The position numbers and the translations under genes were made by a program. From the NCBI GenBank assembly GCA_028583405.1, contig CM053256.1:24959325-25023324 (forward strand): DNA of 64,000 nucleotides, written 5' to 3'. This DNA comes from Pogonophryne albipinna (lineage: Eukaryota; Chordata; Actinopteri; Perciformes; Artedidraconidae). Below are positions 1 through 10,826 of this stretch, piece after piece; position 1 is the first letter of the stretch; each line of letters starts with the position of its first letter. The notes beneath the pieces are model-generated. The model ran no database searches. It had not been told where the DNA came from and saw nothing but the letters and a program-made list of their open reading frames with translations.

Positions 1-1119
1 CAGCAGGAATGCTTAACTGTCTGCCTTTCATCTCCTCTTAATGCACCATTAGTTTGATGGAATTAATTTGATTAATCAAAATGTGTTCTTCATTAGGATT
101 AGATGTTATACAGAGCATGTTGCACAGTAAATAAGCATGAAATACTTGAATTAAATCAACTATAAAAAATAAAAGCTATTTGCAACCTGCAAGGCACATT
201 TGACTTTCATCAAAAATGAACTGGTTATGAACGAATTCCCGCCCAGACTTTGTGTGTTTTTGGATTCTTACATTGTTCTCCTGTGCATCTCCTCGAGACT
301 TAAAAATAAATAAATAAAAATAAATCTGCTGAAATTAGACTTTTCCTTCTTATTTCTCAAATGTTTGTAAAGGCAGCATCCTATAAACTCATACTGCTGC
401 TCTGTCTATGACTGTGTATTCCTCTCATGTGTCTCGTATGGTGGTATATTTGTATCTGATACACATCCCAGCAAGTTCTGACTCGTAAATCTAATTCTAA
501 TCAAACGTAATACACTCTGTGACCTGTGAGCAATGAGCTCAGTGCCATCTGATTGCAGCTTGTGATGTGTTTACAGTCTAACGGTGCTGATTAAGTGTTG
601 GGAAGGTTGTTCTGCAGCAGCCGCAGCTAAATTAAAATGGGGAGGTGGGATGGGACCTGTCATCACCAGCTTTAGCACGTCACACACAGAAGAGATATGC
701 CACAGAGTCAGCAGCTACTGCTTGATCGCGTGACAGTCAATAACTATCACACTCACACTGAAGGATTTCCCTATTCATTGTGGAAACTCAAAACAATTGT
801 GATCTTTTAACATCGAATAACATTTGACAGTTTGCTGAACCCTTCTCTCAACGATTGTCCAGCTTAGCAACTGTTACCAGGCAGTTTAAGCTCTTACCAC
901 AGCTCCAAGTGTTAATTGAGATACTTGACATTTGGAGGATGGTGTTTTTGACATTTCCTAAATCAAGACGACCAAAAGTATGTAGTCATTCAAGTGCCTT
1001 TTAACATTGTCTTTTTTCCAAAAAATGAAGGGGAAAAAACACAACTAATTCCGCCAGAGCCGACAATTTCTACTCATGAAGCCAATGTTAGCTTATTTAG
1101 CTAATGTGCGTCTTAGCTA
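1..1119. other. AT-rich noncoding sequence
   Basis: No gene-like open frame, splice-flanked exon or clear repeat is visible. A short AAAT-rich run lies near 303-325. Probably intronic or intergenic. Confidence 0.5.
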
Positions 1120-1740
1120 GCATGTTGGGAATCAGTATTCAGATCCTTTACTTTAGTCCAAGTACAAATACTATGGTCTAAAAATACTCCATTACAAATT
1201 AAAGTCCTGATTTCAAAATGTTAAGAAAAAAGAAGAAAACCTTTTTAGAATCAAAATATACTGAAAGTACAACAAGTACTCATTCTGTACAATGTCCCAT
1301 TTCTGAATAATATAAAGTACAGAAGTATTATTATAGTTACAATTTGATCCTGTTTTTATACATGAAATAATATTTTAGTATTGCAGTTAGTCAATGTGGA
1401 CCAAATGTAAAACTTAAATACTGATAAGATTAGTGCTACAGTACTGCTGCATTAAACCATAATCAGCATATCATGTTTTTTTACATGTACAAATAGCTGG
1501 GTGTTGAAACAGATTTGCCTCTGAAATGTATTGGAGTAAAAGTATAAAGTAGCATTAAATGAAAATACTAAACTATGTCTAAAAAGTACTTGTGAAGTCT
1601 GAACAAGGTCTAAGAAATGCAGGTCTTTCATCAACAATAACATTGTGCCGTGCAGGAAGAAAAAACTAGACAGGCGTATCAACAAAAACTAAGTGGCAGC
1701 ACCCCCCCAAAGCAGTAAACCTAGGGGAAACACTGAGCTG
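1120..1740. repeat. Degraded fish dispersed repeat with hAT-like end
   Basis: Positions 1133-1290 read like the widespread fish repeat that begins with 'agtattcagatccttta' and continues with many 'aagtac' motifs. At 1720-1735 the sequence CTAGGGGAAACACTG is, in reverse complement, a hAT-like terminus (CAGTGTTTCCCCTAG) pointing to lower coordinates. No TSD or partner end was found, so boundaries are approximate and this may be two unrelated remnants. Confidence 0.4.
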
Positions 1741-2134
1741 GATCGTGCTTTCCCGAAGTAATGACATGCGAATATCTTGACAAAACAATTTAAAAGTCTC
1801 TTTACTTTTCTCAATATCTTCCCAGCAATTATCACTAACTGAAGCATAAGAGGTTATCCCAGAGACATGCCAGCATCCTATATTCATTTTCACCCTTCTT
1901 GGCTTGTGGAATTGAGACATCCATATTTGATGTCCTTCTTATGTTTTTATAAGAACATCCTCTCTCCCAGACCTGCCATTCAAATCATCTCCTCTGGTCT
2001 CCATGTGGCACAGAGGAATGCATGGATCCCATAGAAAGAACATGTGCAGCAATGAGTGGATGGCTAGCAGCGGTTGAGTCAGGAAATGAAGTGTCAGCTA
2101 ACAGCTTTACAATTCCTTTTACCTGATAGCCTGC

Positions 2135-2600
2135 AGGGGCACAAACCAGGGGCGTCGCCTGGATCTGAAAATATTCAGGGCTTAGCCCACAGTGGCGGTG
2201 GCCGCGGCGCTACAGTGGAATTTTCTACTGCAACACTCCCCACACGCACACAGTACACCCGCGACTCTTACAATGAAGGCTCGATAATCAGCTCACTGCA
2301 TATAGGCAGGGGTAAAGTGCTATTTTTAATGAGTGGGGGGCGGTCCTCACGTCCTCTAGGGGGGTCCGGGGGGATGCTCCCCCGGGAAGATTTTTTTTTA
2401 AATATTGAAGTTAAAAGCATCAATCTGGTGCACTTTGAGAGCAAAATGAAGAGATTTATGGATACCTCTCTCAGCACCCATATGAAACATAACTGTAAAC
2501 AGATTTTCTTTTTCTTTATGGATATTTTACAAATCACTCCCCTTTTTAACTGTATTCTTGTTTTACTGCCATATAGTATTTCATAACTGTTTTGCTTTAA
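2135..2600. mobile_element. DNA-transposon remnant sharing a block with 49245-49375
   Basis: A GC-rich block at about 2318-2445, including CTAGGGGGGTCCGGGGG and GCATCAATCTGGTGCA, recurs in inverted orientation at about 49245-49375. At the second site it lies inside a hAT-like element. Around it is a 'ggggcgtcgcctgg' segment. The open frame across it (170 codons) is low in coding character and reads through the G-rich block, so I treat it as spurious. No ends or TSD were recovered. Confidence 0.5.
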
Positions 2601-2732
2601 TTCTCTTATTTTTTTATAACTATAATGATCACTTACATTTAATCATTACATTTTCAGCAGCAGATTTACACATGTGCAGCATCGAAATTTCTCGCTACGA
2701 AGTACACCGTGCTCGGTAGAATTCCAAGTATG

Positions 2733-2835
2733 CTGGACATTGGAACAGTACTTTGGCGTCACTCGATGACGTAGTATGCTTGAAATAGTGGCTCTGAAGC
2801 AGCTTTATTCGAGATTGAGAAACACAAGGCTGCAC
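2733..2835. repeat. Single-arm copy of the 4729-4903 fold-back element
   Basis: About 100 bp from 'tatgctggacattgga' to 'attgagaaac' match the loop plus right arm of the fold-back element at 4729-4903. Shared landmarks are GATGACGTAGTAT, CTTGAAATAGTGGCT and GCAGCTTTA. No inverted partner arm lies beside it, so this copy is a half element or belongs to a longer parent. Confidence 0.6.
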
Positions 2836-3279
2836 ATGTGTAGACTACGCAGTCTTTTCCCAATCACCGGAGCCCGGCAAAAGACAACCGCAGTTCAACA
2901 GCTTATCCCCGCTGTTTTTAAGAAGCCAATAGACATGAAATCCGAGAGACCAAAATAAATAACGGAAGCTATTGGCATATATATTTCAATTGCTATGCGC
3001 CCTTGAAACACTTTCTTATCATGTATTATGGAATATTTTCAAGACATTCTTTTTAGTTTTACAGCTTGATGAAACCTTTTTGTTTGACATCAGCCATTAT
3101 AGATAATATGGCCATCTGAGTGTGTGTGGTGCTGTTTGTGGTTTGTTTTTAACTTTGTAATACAGTTAATTATTCAAAATGTGAGTTCCTTATTTGTATA
3201 CTGAAACTTGCACTCCGGTTCAAAAATAGATAACAACAAACCTGGAATTATGCAATTGGGACTTTTTTTCTTTGCTTTT

Positions 3280-3355
3280 TCTTGTTGTACCGAACCGTGA
3301 CCCCCAAACCGAGGTACATACCAAACCGTGAATTCTGTGAACCGTTACACCCCTA
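3280..3355. mobile_element. hAT-like terminal fragment
   Basis: The stretch ends in GAACCGTTACACCCCTAG. Its reverse complement, CTAGGGGTGTAACGGTTC, is the end of a hAT-type family common in fish. The inner part has the usual 'accgaaccgtgac' and 'accaaaccgtgaa' repeats. No opposite end was found in the right place, so this is a solo or truncated end. Family assignment is from memory of the terminus only. Confidence 0.5.
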
Positions 3356-3360
3356 GTAGC

Positions 3361-4728
3361 AGCTGCTTCCAGGTTTTAATTATGTGTGCAGATTTCTTGT
3401 TAGTTGCTTACGTTGATCCTTTGTTTTCTCCATTGTAGTTCACTGGAACAATCTTGTTGTTTACTACATAACAAGGAAAATGAAACAGATTGTGAAATTA
3501 TGCAATAGCAAGGGACATTATCAAAAGGTTAGCACACTATTGTGTCAAATGTAATTTGGAACTGAGAACTTGATTAAGTGATCAATCCAAATGTCAGGAA
3601 AAAAAAGTTTTCGGGATAAAAATACTGAAGGACAGGGTTGTCATGATGATTATGAACACACAGTAAACTTGCATCAATTAGATGTAAGTACAGTATGAAC
3701 AGTGGATGTCACCCACACAGTCAGTGTGTCCCTGACAGTGGTTTAACAAGGCCTGATAAATGAGGTGTGCTCTGACCCTAGAGAGGGGTGGTGGAAGCAG
3801 ACACTAAAGGCAGTGCACTGAAACCAACAAGGCTTTATGGCCGCTGTTAAAGCAGTAAAGATGATTTTCATTTTCACAAGAGAATCCATTGGCCAAATAA
3901 GTATTTCCCCAAAAGATCATAACAGTTAGATTTGTATTGTCTAATGTCCGTAAGCCTCATGTCAACTATTTATACTTGCTGCCAGCATGAAAGCGAGCTG
4001 CAGTAAGCCACCCAGGGGTCGCCTTGTGTTGCCATCTGGTTGTATGGAAAGTGGCATGTGACAACTGCAGGCACAGCTGGTCCTGCCAGTGGGAAATAAT
4101 TATATGAAGTATGGCTGTAGAGAAACCTGTCTGCAAGCAAGAGCACTTATTTTTAGCAAAAAAATCTCCGCAGATCCTTATCTTGATGTGTTTCTCTAGT
4201 GTTTACCTACCATGGCTGTGAATTTGATGGATATGGATTTGTGGTTGACCTTGAAATAGTTGATATCACTACTGTAGTGTGAGATAATTGGTTTGCAGGA
4301 AAAGGAAGTGGGGGTGTCAATTCCTGCTCAAAACAAGGTGACATACTGTATTTGTGTTTGATTAGCTCAGAGGGGGATTCCCTTATTAATGAAGTAACAC
4401 TTGTGTTCTTGCATCACAGCTCTGCTGACACAATCTAAACATCTTGCAACACCCAAGTTATTCATGTAGAGAATTTACTGTCAAACAACTCCAGGGGCTG
4501 TTAACTTTCATTTTCTTTAAGCTCCAGCTTAGATTCAGCCTAGAAAAGTAGTTGGTGGTAATGTACAGTTTGACATATTTCCCTGATCAAACCGTTTGAA
4601 AACAGTTTGAAATGCTATATCCCACAGTGATAGGACGTGTCATCTGAAGTTCCATTAGATCACGCATACCACATTGCCAGCACAGATAGCTCTGTCGTTC
4701 TTGGAGTTGGCTCGTGACTGCAGGTCCT
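3361..4728. other. Unremarkable noncoding sequence
   Basis: No exon, RNA gene or repeat that I recognise. Open frames are short and lack coding character. Confidence 0.45.
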
Positions 4729-4903
4729 GGGCCGTTTCTCAATGTCGAGTAAAGCTGCTGCAGAGCCACTATTTCAAGTATACTACGTCATCGAGTGGCG
4801 CCGAATGCTGGGCATTTCAACAGTCCTTCGGTGCCACTTGATGACGTAGTATACTTGAAATAGTGGCTGTGCAGCAGCTTTACTCGAGAATGAGAAACGG
4901 CCC
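4729..4903. mobile_element. Fold-back MITE, arms about 74 bp
   Basis: The left arm, from GGGCCGTTTCTCAATG to CGAGTGGCGCC, and the right arm, from GGTGCCACTTGATG to GAGAAACGGCCC, are reverse complements over about 74 bp with about six mismatches. The loop is about 27 bp. The outermost 12 bp (GGGCCGTTTCTC) pair perfectly. No convincing TSD flanks it. It would form a long hairpin. The superfamily is unknown. Confidence 0.8.
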
Positions 4904-5281
4904 GCGTCTTACTGATGATGCTAGCGTGCTCCTGGCCATCCCTCTGAGGGTCATTTTGAGTTCAATGTCACACAGAGGTAGAAGAAACATGCAAGACACA
5001 AGCGATATGACCCATATCTGTTAACCTGTCAAGAGGAGATGCTATCAAAGCCCGTGGTATTTGGCTGCATCAGCTCTTTATCAAACAATTGATATAACAT
5101 CCAACGTTTTGCTGAGGACGTTTAAATTGAACTTGCATGGCAGCTGGAATTGCATGATATCATGAGATCACAAAAAAATCCATGTAGTCAACTTTAAGTG
5201 TTAGTCTGAACCACAGTGATTCAGAACAATCAGCTTCATGGGAAGAGCTACTGGCATCTTCGGCCATGGTTTAGGTGCGTG
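4904..5281. other. Noncoding sequence, no feature seen
   Basis: Nothing recognisable between the fold-back element and the tandem array. Confidence 0.4.
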
Positions 5282-5394
5282 AAATGACACTAGTGTGTCC
5301 AAGGGTAGATGGGGATATTAGTATATGGGTGTATTCACAGATTGGTGTACCGGAAGATGGGTAAATGGATGTGGTAAATGGATGTGTAGATGAG

Positions 5395-6714
5395 TACCGT
5401 ACTTTTCGGACTATAAGCCGCGACTTTTTCCCCATTTTTCGACCCTGCGGTTTATATAACGGTGCGGCTAATCTATGGATTTGTACAGCTAACGGCCACT
5501 AGGGGACCTCCTAAATCTATGGATTTTACAGGTTACAGTCCACCACCTTTAACTCTATGGGTTCTATGGCCTGTCCGCACCCCCCACCTTTAAGCGGCGG
5601 GCTCCAGCAGGAAAAGCTGGAGGCCGGAAAAGAGTGAGACAGGTAGCGCGCAAAAGTAAAAGTGGAACCGAGAGTGGTACGAGAGACAGAACGAGAGCAA
5701 GACAGACAGACATTACGAGAGCGAGACAGTTTGTGCAAAGGAAGTTTTCATGCACAAACCCTCATTATGGAAAACAAACGTAGACATGCATATGATGCAG
5801 CTTTTAGGTTAAAGGCAGTCAATCTGGCGATAAATCATTCACCAAAACTGGTCTCAGACGAAAAGCAACTTTCGCTCAAGTTTGCGAGTGGATCCTGACA
5901 GCGTGGAGGAGTGTCAAAAACATCCACGATCACCAACGGGTTCCGAAAGGCTGGACTGCTGCGTGATGAAGAGGAGGACGCCGCCATAGCTGAGGCCCTT
6001 CAGAGGCTGTTCGATTCCGACAGTGACGAAGAGGAGTTCGTTGGTTTTGAGAGCGACAACGAAGGAGAGAGGAGAGTGGCTGACGAAGCCACCCTGAGCC
6101 TGTTCGTTTCCGACACTGAAGATGAGGACTTTGTTGGTTTTAGTACGCAGGAAGAAGACGAAGATGAGGATTAATGACTTTTCTGGTAGGCCGATTACCG
6201 TATATTTTAAGCAGCCGTGTTACTGTAACTTTAGGCTTACGCGCTTACTGTCGTGTTATAGGCACTTTATTTTGCACTTTTAAAAAAACACATTTAATTT
6301 AGCCATTGATATTGCCTCGTCAAGCGCTGTAAGCTTTGTTTTTTGTTATGGTACTACTGTAGGCTATAATGTAGATCAGTGGTTTGAAAGTTGAAAAGTT
6401 TGTGTGTCTGAAACGCTATGTGATACAGTACAGTTTACACAGCACAGTACATGTTCTGTAGCTACTATTGCACTAAATGGTAACACTTGAATACGTTATG
6501 CAAATATGCAACTTGTTTGTTGAAATGTTAATAAATGGGAGCTTCCTCAAACAGCCATCTCTTTCCCGACAATCCCCTCTGTGCACGAACCCTTACATAT
6601 GGTAATTAAACATTAAAACACCTGCGGCTCATAGTCCAGTGCGGTTTACACATCGTTCAATTTAGCTGCTGCGGCTTATATTCAGGTGCGCTTTATAGTC
6701 CGAAAAGTACGGTA
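5395..6714 (+). mobile_element. pogo/Tigger-like transposon, internally deleted
   Basis: The element is bounded by TA at 5395-5396 and 6713-6714. Inverted termini are CCGTACTTTTCGGACTATAA on the left and its near-complement ending GTCCGAAAAGTACGG on the right. Further in, both ends carry 'gcggctta/ataagccgc' motifs. A TA TSD and the peptide content fit pogo-type Tc1/mariner elements. At about 1.3 kb it is shorter than an autonomous copy, and the DDE catalytic region is missing. It sits inside the tandem array described at 5282-7210. Confidence 0.75.
5767..6174 (+). pseudogene. pogo-like transposase remnant (N-terminal HTH start joined to C-terminal tail)
   Basis: The frame starting at 5767 reads MENKRRHAYDAAFRLKAV, like the start of the N-terminal helix-turn-helix of pogo-type transposases. 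Soon after comes VCEWILTAWRSV at about 5880-5915 and then TSTITNGFRKAGLL from about 5920, which resemble the region just after the DDE domain in these proteins. An acidic tail with repeated DEE/FVGF motifs follows to a stop at 6172-6174. The whole catalytic core is absent. A one-base excess in the A5 run near 5914-5920 shifts the frame between the two C-terminal pieces. Inactive. Confidence 0.7.
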
Positions 6715-7210
6715 TTTGTGCAGATGGGTTAATGTGTACTGTGAAGCTGTAGATGGGTATATTTTGGCTGAGAATATTTGTAGATGGTATATGCGTTGAT
6801 GGGTATATGGGAAAATTGTTATATGGGTGCATGCGCAGCTATGTATATGTGCAGATGGGTAGTGTACTGTAAGTGGGTTGATCAGTGTGGGTTGATGGCT
6901 AGATAATAGATAGGTGTATGCGTTGATGGGTATATGAGAAGAATGGTATGAGTGCTTGAACAGATATGTGCAGATAAGTTCATGGGTATATTGCTGCATG
7001 CGCAGATGTTTGTTCTAAATTTGTATGTTTTTTTTTTTTATAGATTCTTTGATGCGTTGATGGCTAAATTGGATAGATTGGCATTTGTGTAGCAGGGTAT
7101 ATGCATAGATGGGCATAGGTGTATGCATCAATGAGTATATTCGTAGAAAGGTGTATGGGTAGAAGTTGATTGGAGATGGACATTTAGGTAGTTGGGTATA
7201 GTGGTATTGT

Positions 7211-7929
7211 TTATGCAGTGTGCACAGGGATGGTTCTCAATACCTCCTGGTTCCTGTAAGCCAAAAAGAAAGTAAAACAATACAAAAATAGATCAGAAAA
7301 AATACAAATAAACACAGACACACAGGTATTCACCCTGTGATTACATGCAGTGTCTTGTGTATAATTGCAATCAACATCTTTTCATTAGGAGTCAGCAGAA
7401 TCCCAGGCTCTCCTCTCAGGGGTTGAGTCATATTGGAAATTAATTAAGCTTGACAGAGGTATCTTAGCATATTGGGCCTGCTTCCATACCATATGCAACA
7501 AAAGGGACACTCTTCATCCAGCCTTATTGTCCTTGACATGTTTGGCATTTGAAACTAACATATAGTCCGGTGTAGTCATCCCAGTTGCATAATGTCCACT
7601 CCCAGGCTGAAAGCCCAAGGGCACATGGCCACAATTATCATGAAAGGTCATTTAGTATAGCAGAATACGATGCATCCACTCCGGTGCATGCATAATTCAG
7701 GAGCTCGGGGGTAGAATGTATTTTCTCGTAGATTCTGTAAGTGGTCAGATATCGGACAACTTATTAAGCCCCTTTCTGGAATAGTATTGATGCAAATTAA
7801 ATAATCTTCTTGTTAAGTGGTAGAGGAGAGATCTGCTGCTGTGCTAAGGGCAAATGTCTGTCGTGTTGAGTCAGAATTGTCTGAGTCAGATGGGGGAAGG
7901 ACGCAGTAACTGCCTGACTCAGAGAAGTG
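7211..7929. other. Noncoding sequence
   Basis: No coding exon, RNA gene or clear repeat seen. Confidence 0.4.
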
Positions 7930-8389
7930 TAATGAGTCCTGAAACCCAGAAATGACTTAGCATTTTACCGGTTCCCTCGACTCGAGTCAATGTTTTTTTA
8001 AACGTGTGGTGAGACGTCTGAAAAACATATTTGTGGTTAACACAAATATTTTCATATTTCAGCTTCTATGTGTCATAATACACGGCGGTGACTACTTATA
8101 CTACTAAATGTCATCACGCCAACACAAATCCTTATTTAATTAGCGAAACAATGCGACCTAGATATAGTTTGTTTATAGCGTTACGTTAGATTATTATTCC
8201 TGCCAGTTGCTAAGTGTGGCCTTTATCTTGCTGAACCAAACGTGATGAGTATCATAAATGTGTGTAGATCACAACGTTTTTTGTTTTGTTGCAATATACC
8301 AAAATCGATTGGGGATATCACATTACATTTTGTCGAGGGACTCCTTGCTACAAACTACAAACATAAGTAATCACTGCACCACTCTATGG
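7930..8389 (+). mobile_element. Dispersed repeat family X, copy 1
   Basis: Shares two diagnostic blocks with 21712-22103. One is 'gagtcctgaaacccagaaa...tagcattttacc' near the left end. The other is 'tgcaatataccaaaatc...cactgcaccactct' near the right end. The middle is diverged. Ends and TSD are not defined, so the superfamily is unknown. It carries no coding frame and is probably a nonautonomous DNA element. Confidence 0.55.
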
Positions 8390-9290
8390 TATTCAAGGTT
8401 ATTTTGCCCAAAATGTTCACCCCATCGTGTCAATACTGACAATATTGAGCTCTGCCTCTAGTTAGTGTTATATGTCTCAACATTGGGGAAACCACACATC
8501 TACTGAATAAACACTTCAAGTACATTTGAACCTCCTCTCCTTTGGTGGAAGTTGGAAACAGCATCCTCGGTCTGTAAAGTCTACTGTTTTCCGGACCAAC
8601 TTATACTGAATTAATGGACTTAATCCTCGGAAGAAATGGAGGAATTTACAGCTTTATCTGCTCCTTAAAATCAATTGTCTGTTGAAATTGTATTGAGGCT
8701 CTTGAGCTCAGCGAGAAACACAGCACATGCTAATGTAATGTGTTTGTGTGTGTCTGCAATTGATTAGCTTTAAATTATTAAATGATTTCTGCCTCTAATG
8801 AAGATTCATCTCTTGGTGTACCTGTGTCACTTGCAGAGGTGTGTGTGTGTCCTCTCTGCTCTAAAGGTGTGAGTGAAGAGGGAATCCAGGCAGAATGTGT
8901 GAGAGCAGAAGTGCACACGCAGACAGCTTTTACTCCACAAATGAGTAAAACGATCTATAGAAAGGATGGGATTCTTCACCCCTGAGATCTTCATGTCTCT
9001 GTGCTGTCGGCTGTCTGCTATAAATGTCAAAACAATTCCCTTTTTTCCAGATTAGCCCAGGGACACATGCAGCACTGTGTGTGTGCTCTGTAAAATGGAC
9101 AGAGCTTTGTTGTCTTCATTTAGGGCTGTCAAACAGCTGCAGGACCGTGGAGAGAATGCATCATTTCTTTGTGTGTGTGTTTTGTTCTTTTTGATATGAC
9201 AAGTGGTCAAAAGGTGCCATCTCTAATGAGTTATGACTGGGTCCTCTTCAGCACACATTGAAGCTTGTTAAAGATGCACACATTTTTGTA
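8390..9290. other. Noncoding sequence
   Basis: Only short GT-rich runs (for example around 8838-8850 and 9170-9182) and small noncoding frames. No supported gene. Confidence 0.4.
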
Positions 9291-9742
9291 GGGGCCTTAT
9301 TATGCTCACTTTCAGGTTATTTAGTGTCTCTCCTGTGATGTGTTTACATGCTTTAATGTTCAAAAAGCTCTTTGTTTCTCTCATACTGCCTGTGCTGCAG
9401 CACCTCTTTTCACCCTGTGTCTGAAACCAGAGCCCAGTCTGCTCTGATTGGTTATCTGACCGGCTCTGTCGTGATTGGTAAAGCTCTTAGAGAAGTCCCG
9501 CCCCTTAGCCTACCCCTTGGAGCGCTTGCCAATAGCAGCGTGAGTGATACGTAGTGATGTCACATTGTCGCTGAAGTAAACAAAGGAGCCCAATGGGGGT
9601 GTTTCTTAGGGAGTGTGTGGGAGAGAAACTCCCTCTGGAGGGAACACAGGGATTTTAGCCTTTGCAGACCATTTACATGCACTAAAACCTATAGAACACA
9701 CTACAGGAAAGGGGAACCCACAGGACGTTCACCTGAAAGAGG
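9291..9742 (-). mobile_element. TTAA-MITE family A, copy 1 (composite)
   Basis: Begins GGGGCCTTATTATGCTCA, the reverse complement of the family A right end, and runs through the core 'ctttaatgttcaaaaagctctt', 'caccctgtgtctgaaaccagagccc' and 'gtctgctctgattgg'. A TTAA at 9743-9746 follows the far end. The last 120 bp ('ctttgcagaccatttacatgca') match a second subfamily also seen at 34815-34918, so this copy looks composite. Noncoding. Confidence 0.65.
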
Positions 9743-9746
9743 TTAA

Positions 9747-10434
9747 AGGGGTACCATTTTTGTGAAAATTCAAGCATGTTTCCTAACACAAATGTTTCGT
9801 TATGCATACTAAATGACTAACCTTGACTTGTGTCAGAGATAAACATTGTTGACTTGTTGGCTGCTGTTGCTTACATAAGCAATGTTTTTTTTTTTTTTGT
9901 TGTTGTATTTACGCTTCAAAGTATTAACCTTGTTTTCCATCATGATGTAATCCCTTTCTAAATATAACTCTGACAAGATGAATAGCAGGTCTGATAATGA
10001 ATTTTGATGCAGAATAAAACTATTTATGTAACGCTCCTCCCCCCTGCTCTTCTCCAGGCCTTTCTGATTAAAAGGCCATTCTGCGCTGCTCCCTCATCAC
10101 AGGCTTTACTCTATTCATCACACAGAGAGATGGAGATAAACTCTGTGTGCCTGTTTGCCAAGAGGATGTATTCTAATGTTTACACTATATGCTCTCTTTC
10201 GTTAACAAATGTTGTCCCTAACATTAATACAGACCTCTTTCTTTTTACAATTTTGAAGGAGAGGGCATTTAAAGTTGAATTAACAGAAAAAACTGTTTAC
10301 ACACTTTTATAACTGCCTTGCCTAACAATTTAGCGTGCGGAATAACAAGAGAACGTTGTGTGCTTAATGTTAAAAAGTCCCTATGCTTTTTAGTTTTTCT
10401 TTTTCCCTTTAGTTTGTTTATATAGGTTTTGATG
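9747..10434. other. Noncoding sequence
   Basis: Contains a T run around 9887-9898. A 102-codon frame (10004-10312) shows no domain or codon bias. It may include further decayed repeat directly after the TTAA at 9743. Confidence 0.4.
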
Positions 10435-10663
10435 TATGTAAATGGTCTGCAAAGGATGAAATCCCAAAGTTCCCTCCAGAGGGAGTTTCACAACAGAGCC
10501 AGCCAGCTAACCAATCAGAGCAGACAGGGCTCTGGTTTCAGACAGAGGGTGAAAAAAGCTGCTGCAGACAACATTAACCATGGAAGCATGCATTAAGAAT
10601 GAAAAGATGTCCTGTTTTAACACATACATATAGAGGCTAAAAGGAGAGGCTTGTTATGTCATA
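10435..10663 (+). mobile_element. TTAA-MITE family A, diverged copy
   Basis: The core 'ccagctaaccaatcagagcagacagggctctggtttcagacagagggtgaaa' (read as two adjacent blocks) is present at about 10500-10555. It is preceded by 'gtaaatggtctgcaaagg', the reverse of the second subfamily end. It finishes at a TTAA (10664-10667), which is also the left boundary of the next element. The right end is too diverged to be sure. Confidence 0.55.
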
Positions 10664-10667
10664 TTAA

Positions 10668-10826
10668 CTCCTCAAAAAAAGTTCAGAAACGTTATTTCGG
10701 TCGATTATTCCTCCCCTTTAATAATACCAATTGGTATTGTATTGTATGTCGTTGGAAAGCCTGATTAGTCACCGAAGGAGGAATAATCGACCGGAATAAC
10801 GTTTCAAAACTGTTTTTGAGGAGTTT
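10668..10826. mobile_element. Fold-back MITE at a TTAA site
   Basis: The left arm, from CTCCTCAAAAAAAG to GATTATTCCTCC, and the right arm, from GGAGGAATAATCGACC to TTTTTGAGGAG, are inverted repeats of about 48 bp, roughly 90 percent identical, with a loop of about 62 bp. Flanks are TTAA on the left (10664-10667) and TTTA on the right, as expected for a TTAA duplication with one later change. A piggyBac-type nonautonomous origin is an inference from that. Confidence 0.7.

Larger units (their letters stand above)
5282..7210. repeat. Degenerate GATGGGTAT-type minisatellite, interrupted
   Basis: On both sides of the pogo-like element (about 5300-5394 and 6715-7200) the sequence is built from diverged units such as 'gtagatgggtatat', 'gtgcagatgggt' and 'gcgttgatgggtatatg'. 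Unit length varies from about 14 to 30 bp. The array is old, with many substitutions. It was present before the transposon insertion because the same motif occurs on both flanks. Confidence 0.7.

Noticed and set aside
2074..2586. 170-codon frame
   Set aside because: Reads through a G/C-rich transposon block shared with 49245-49375. No domain, no splice context.
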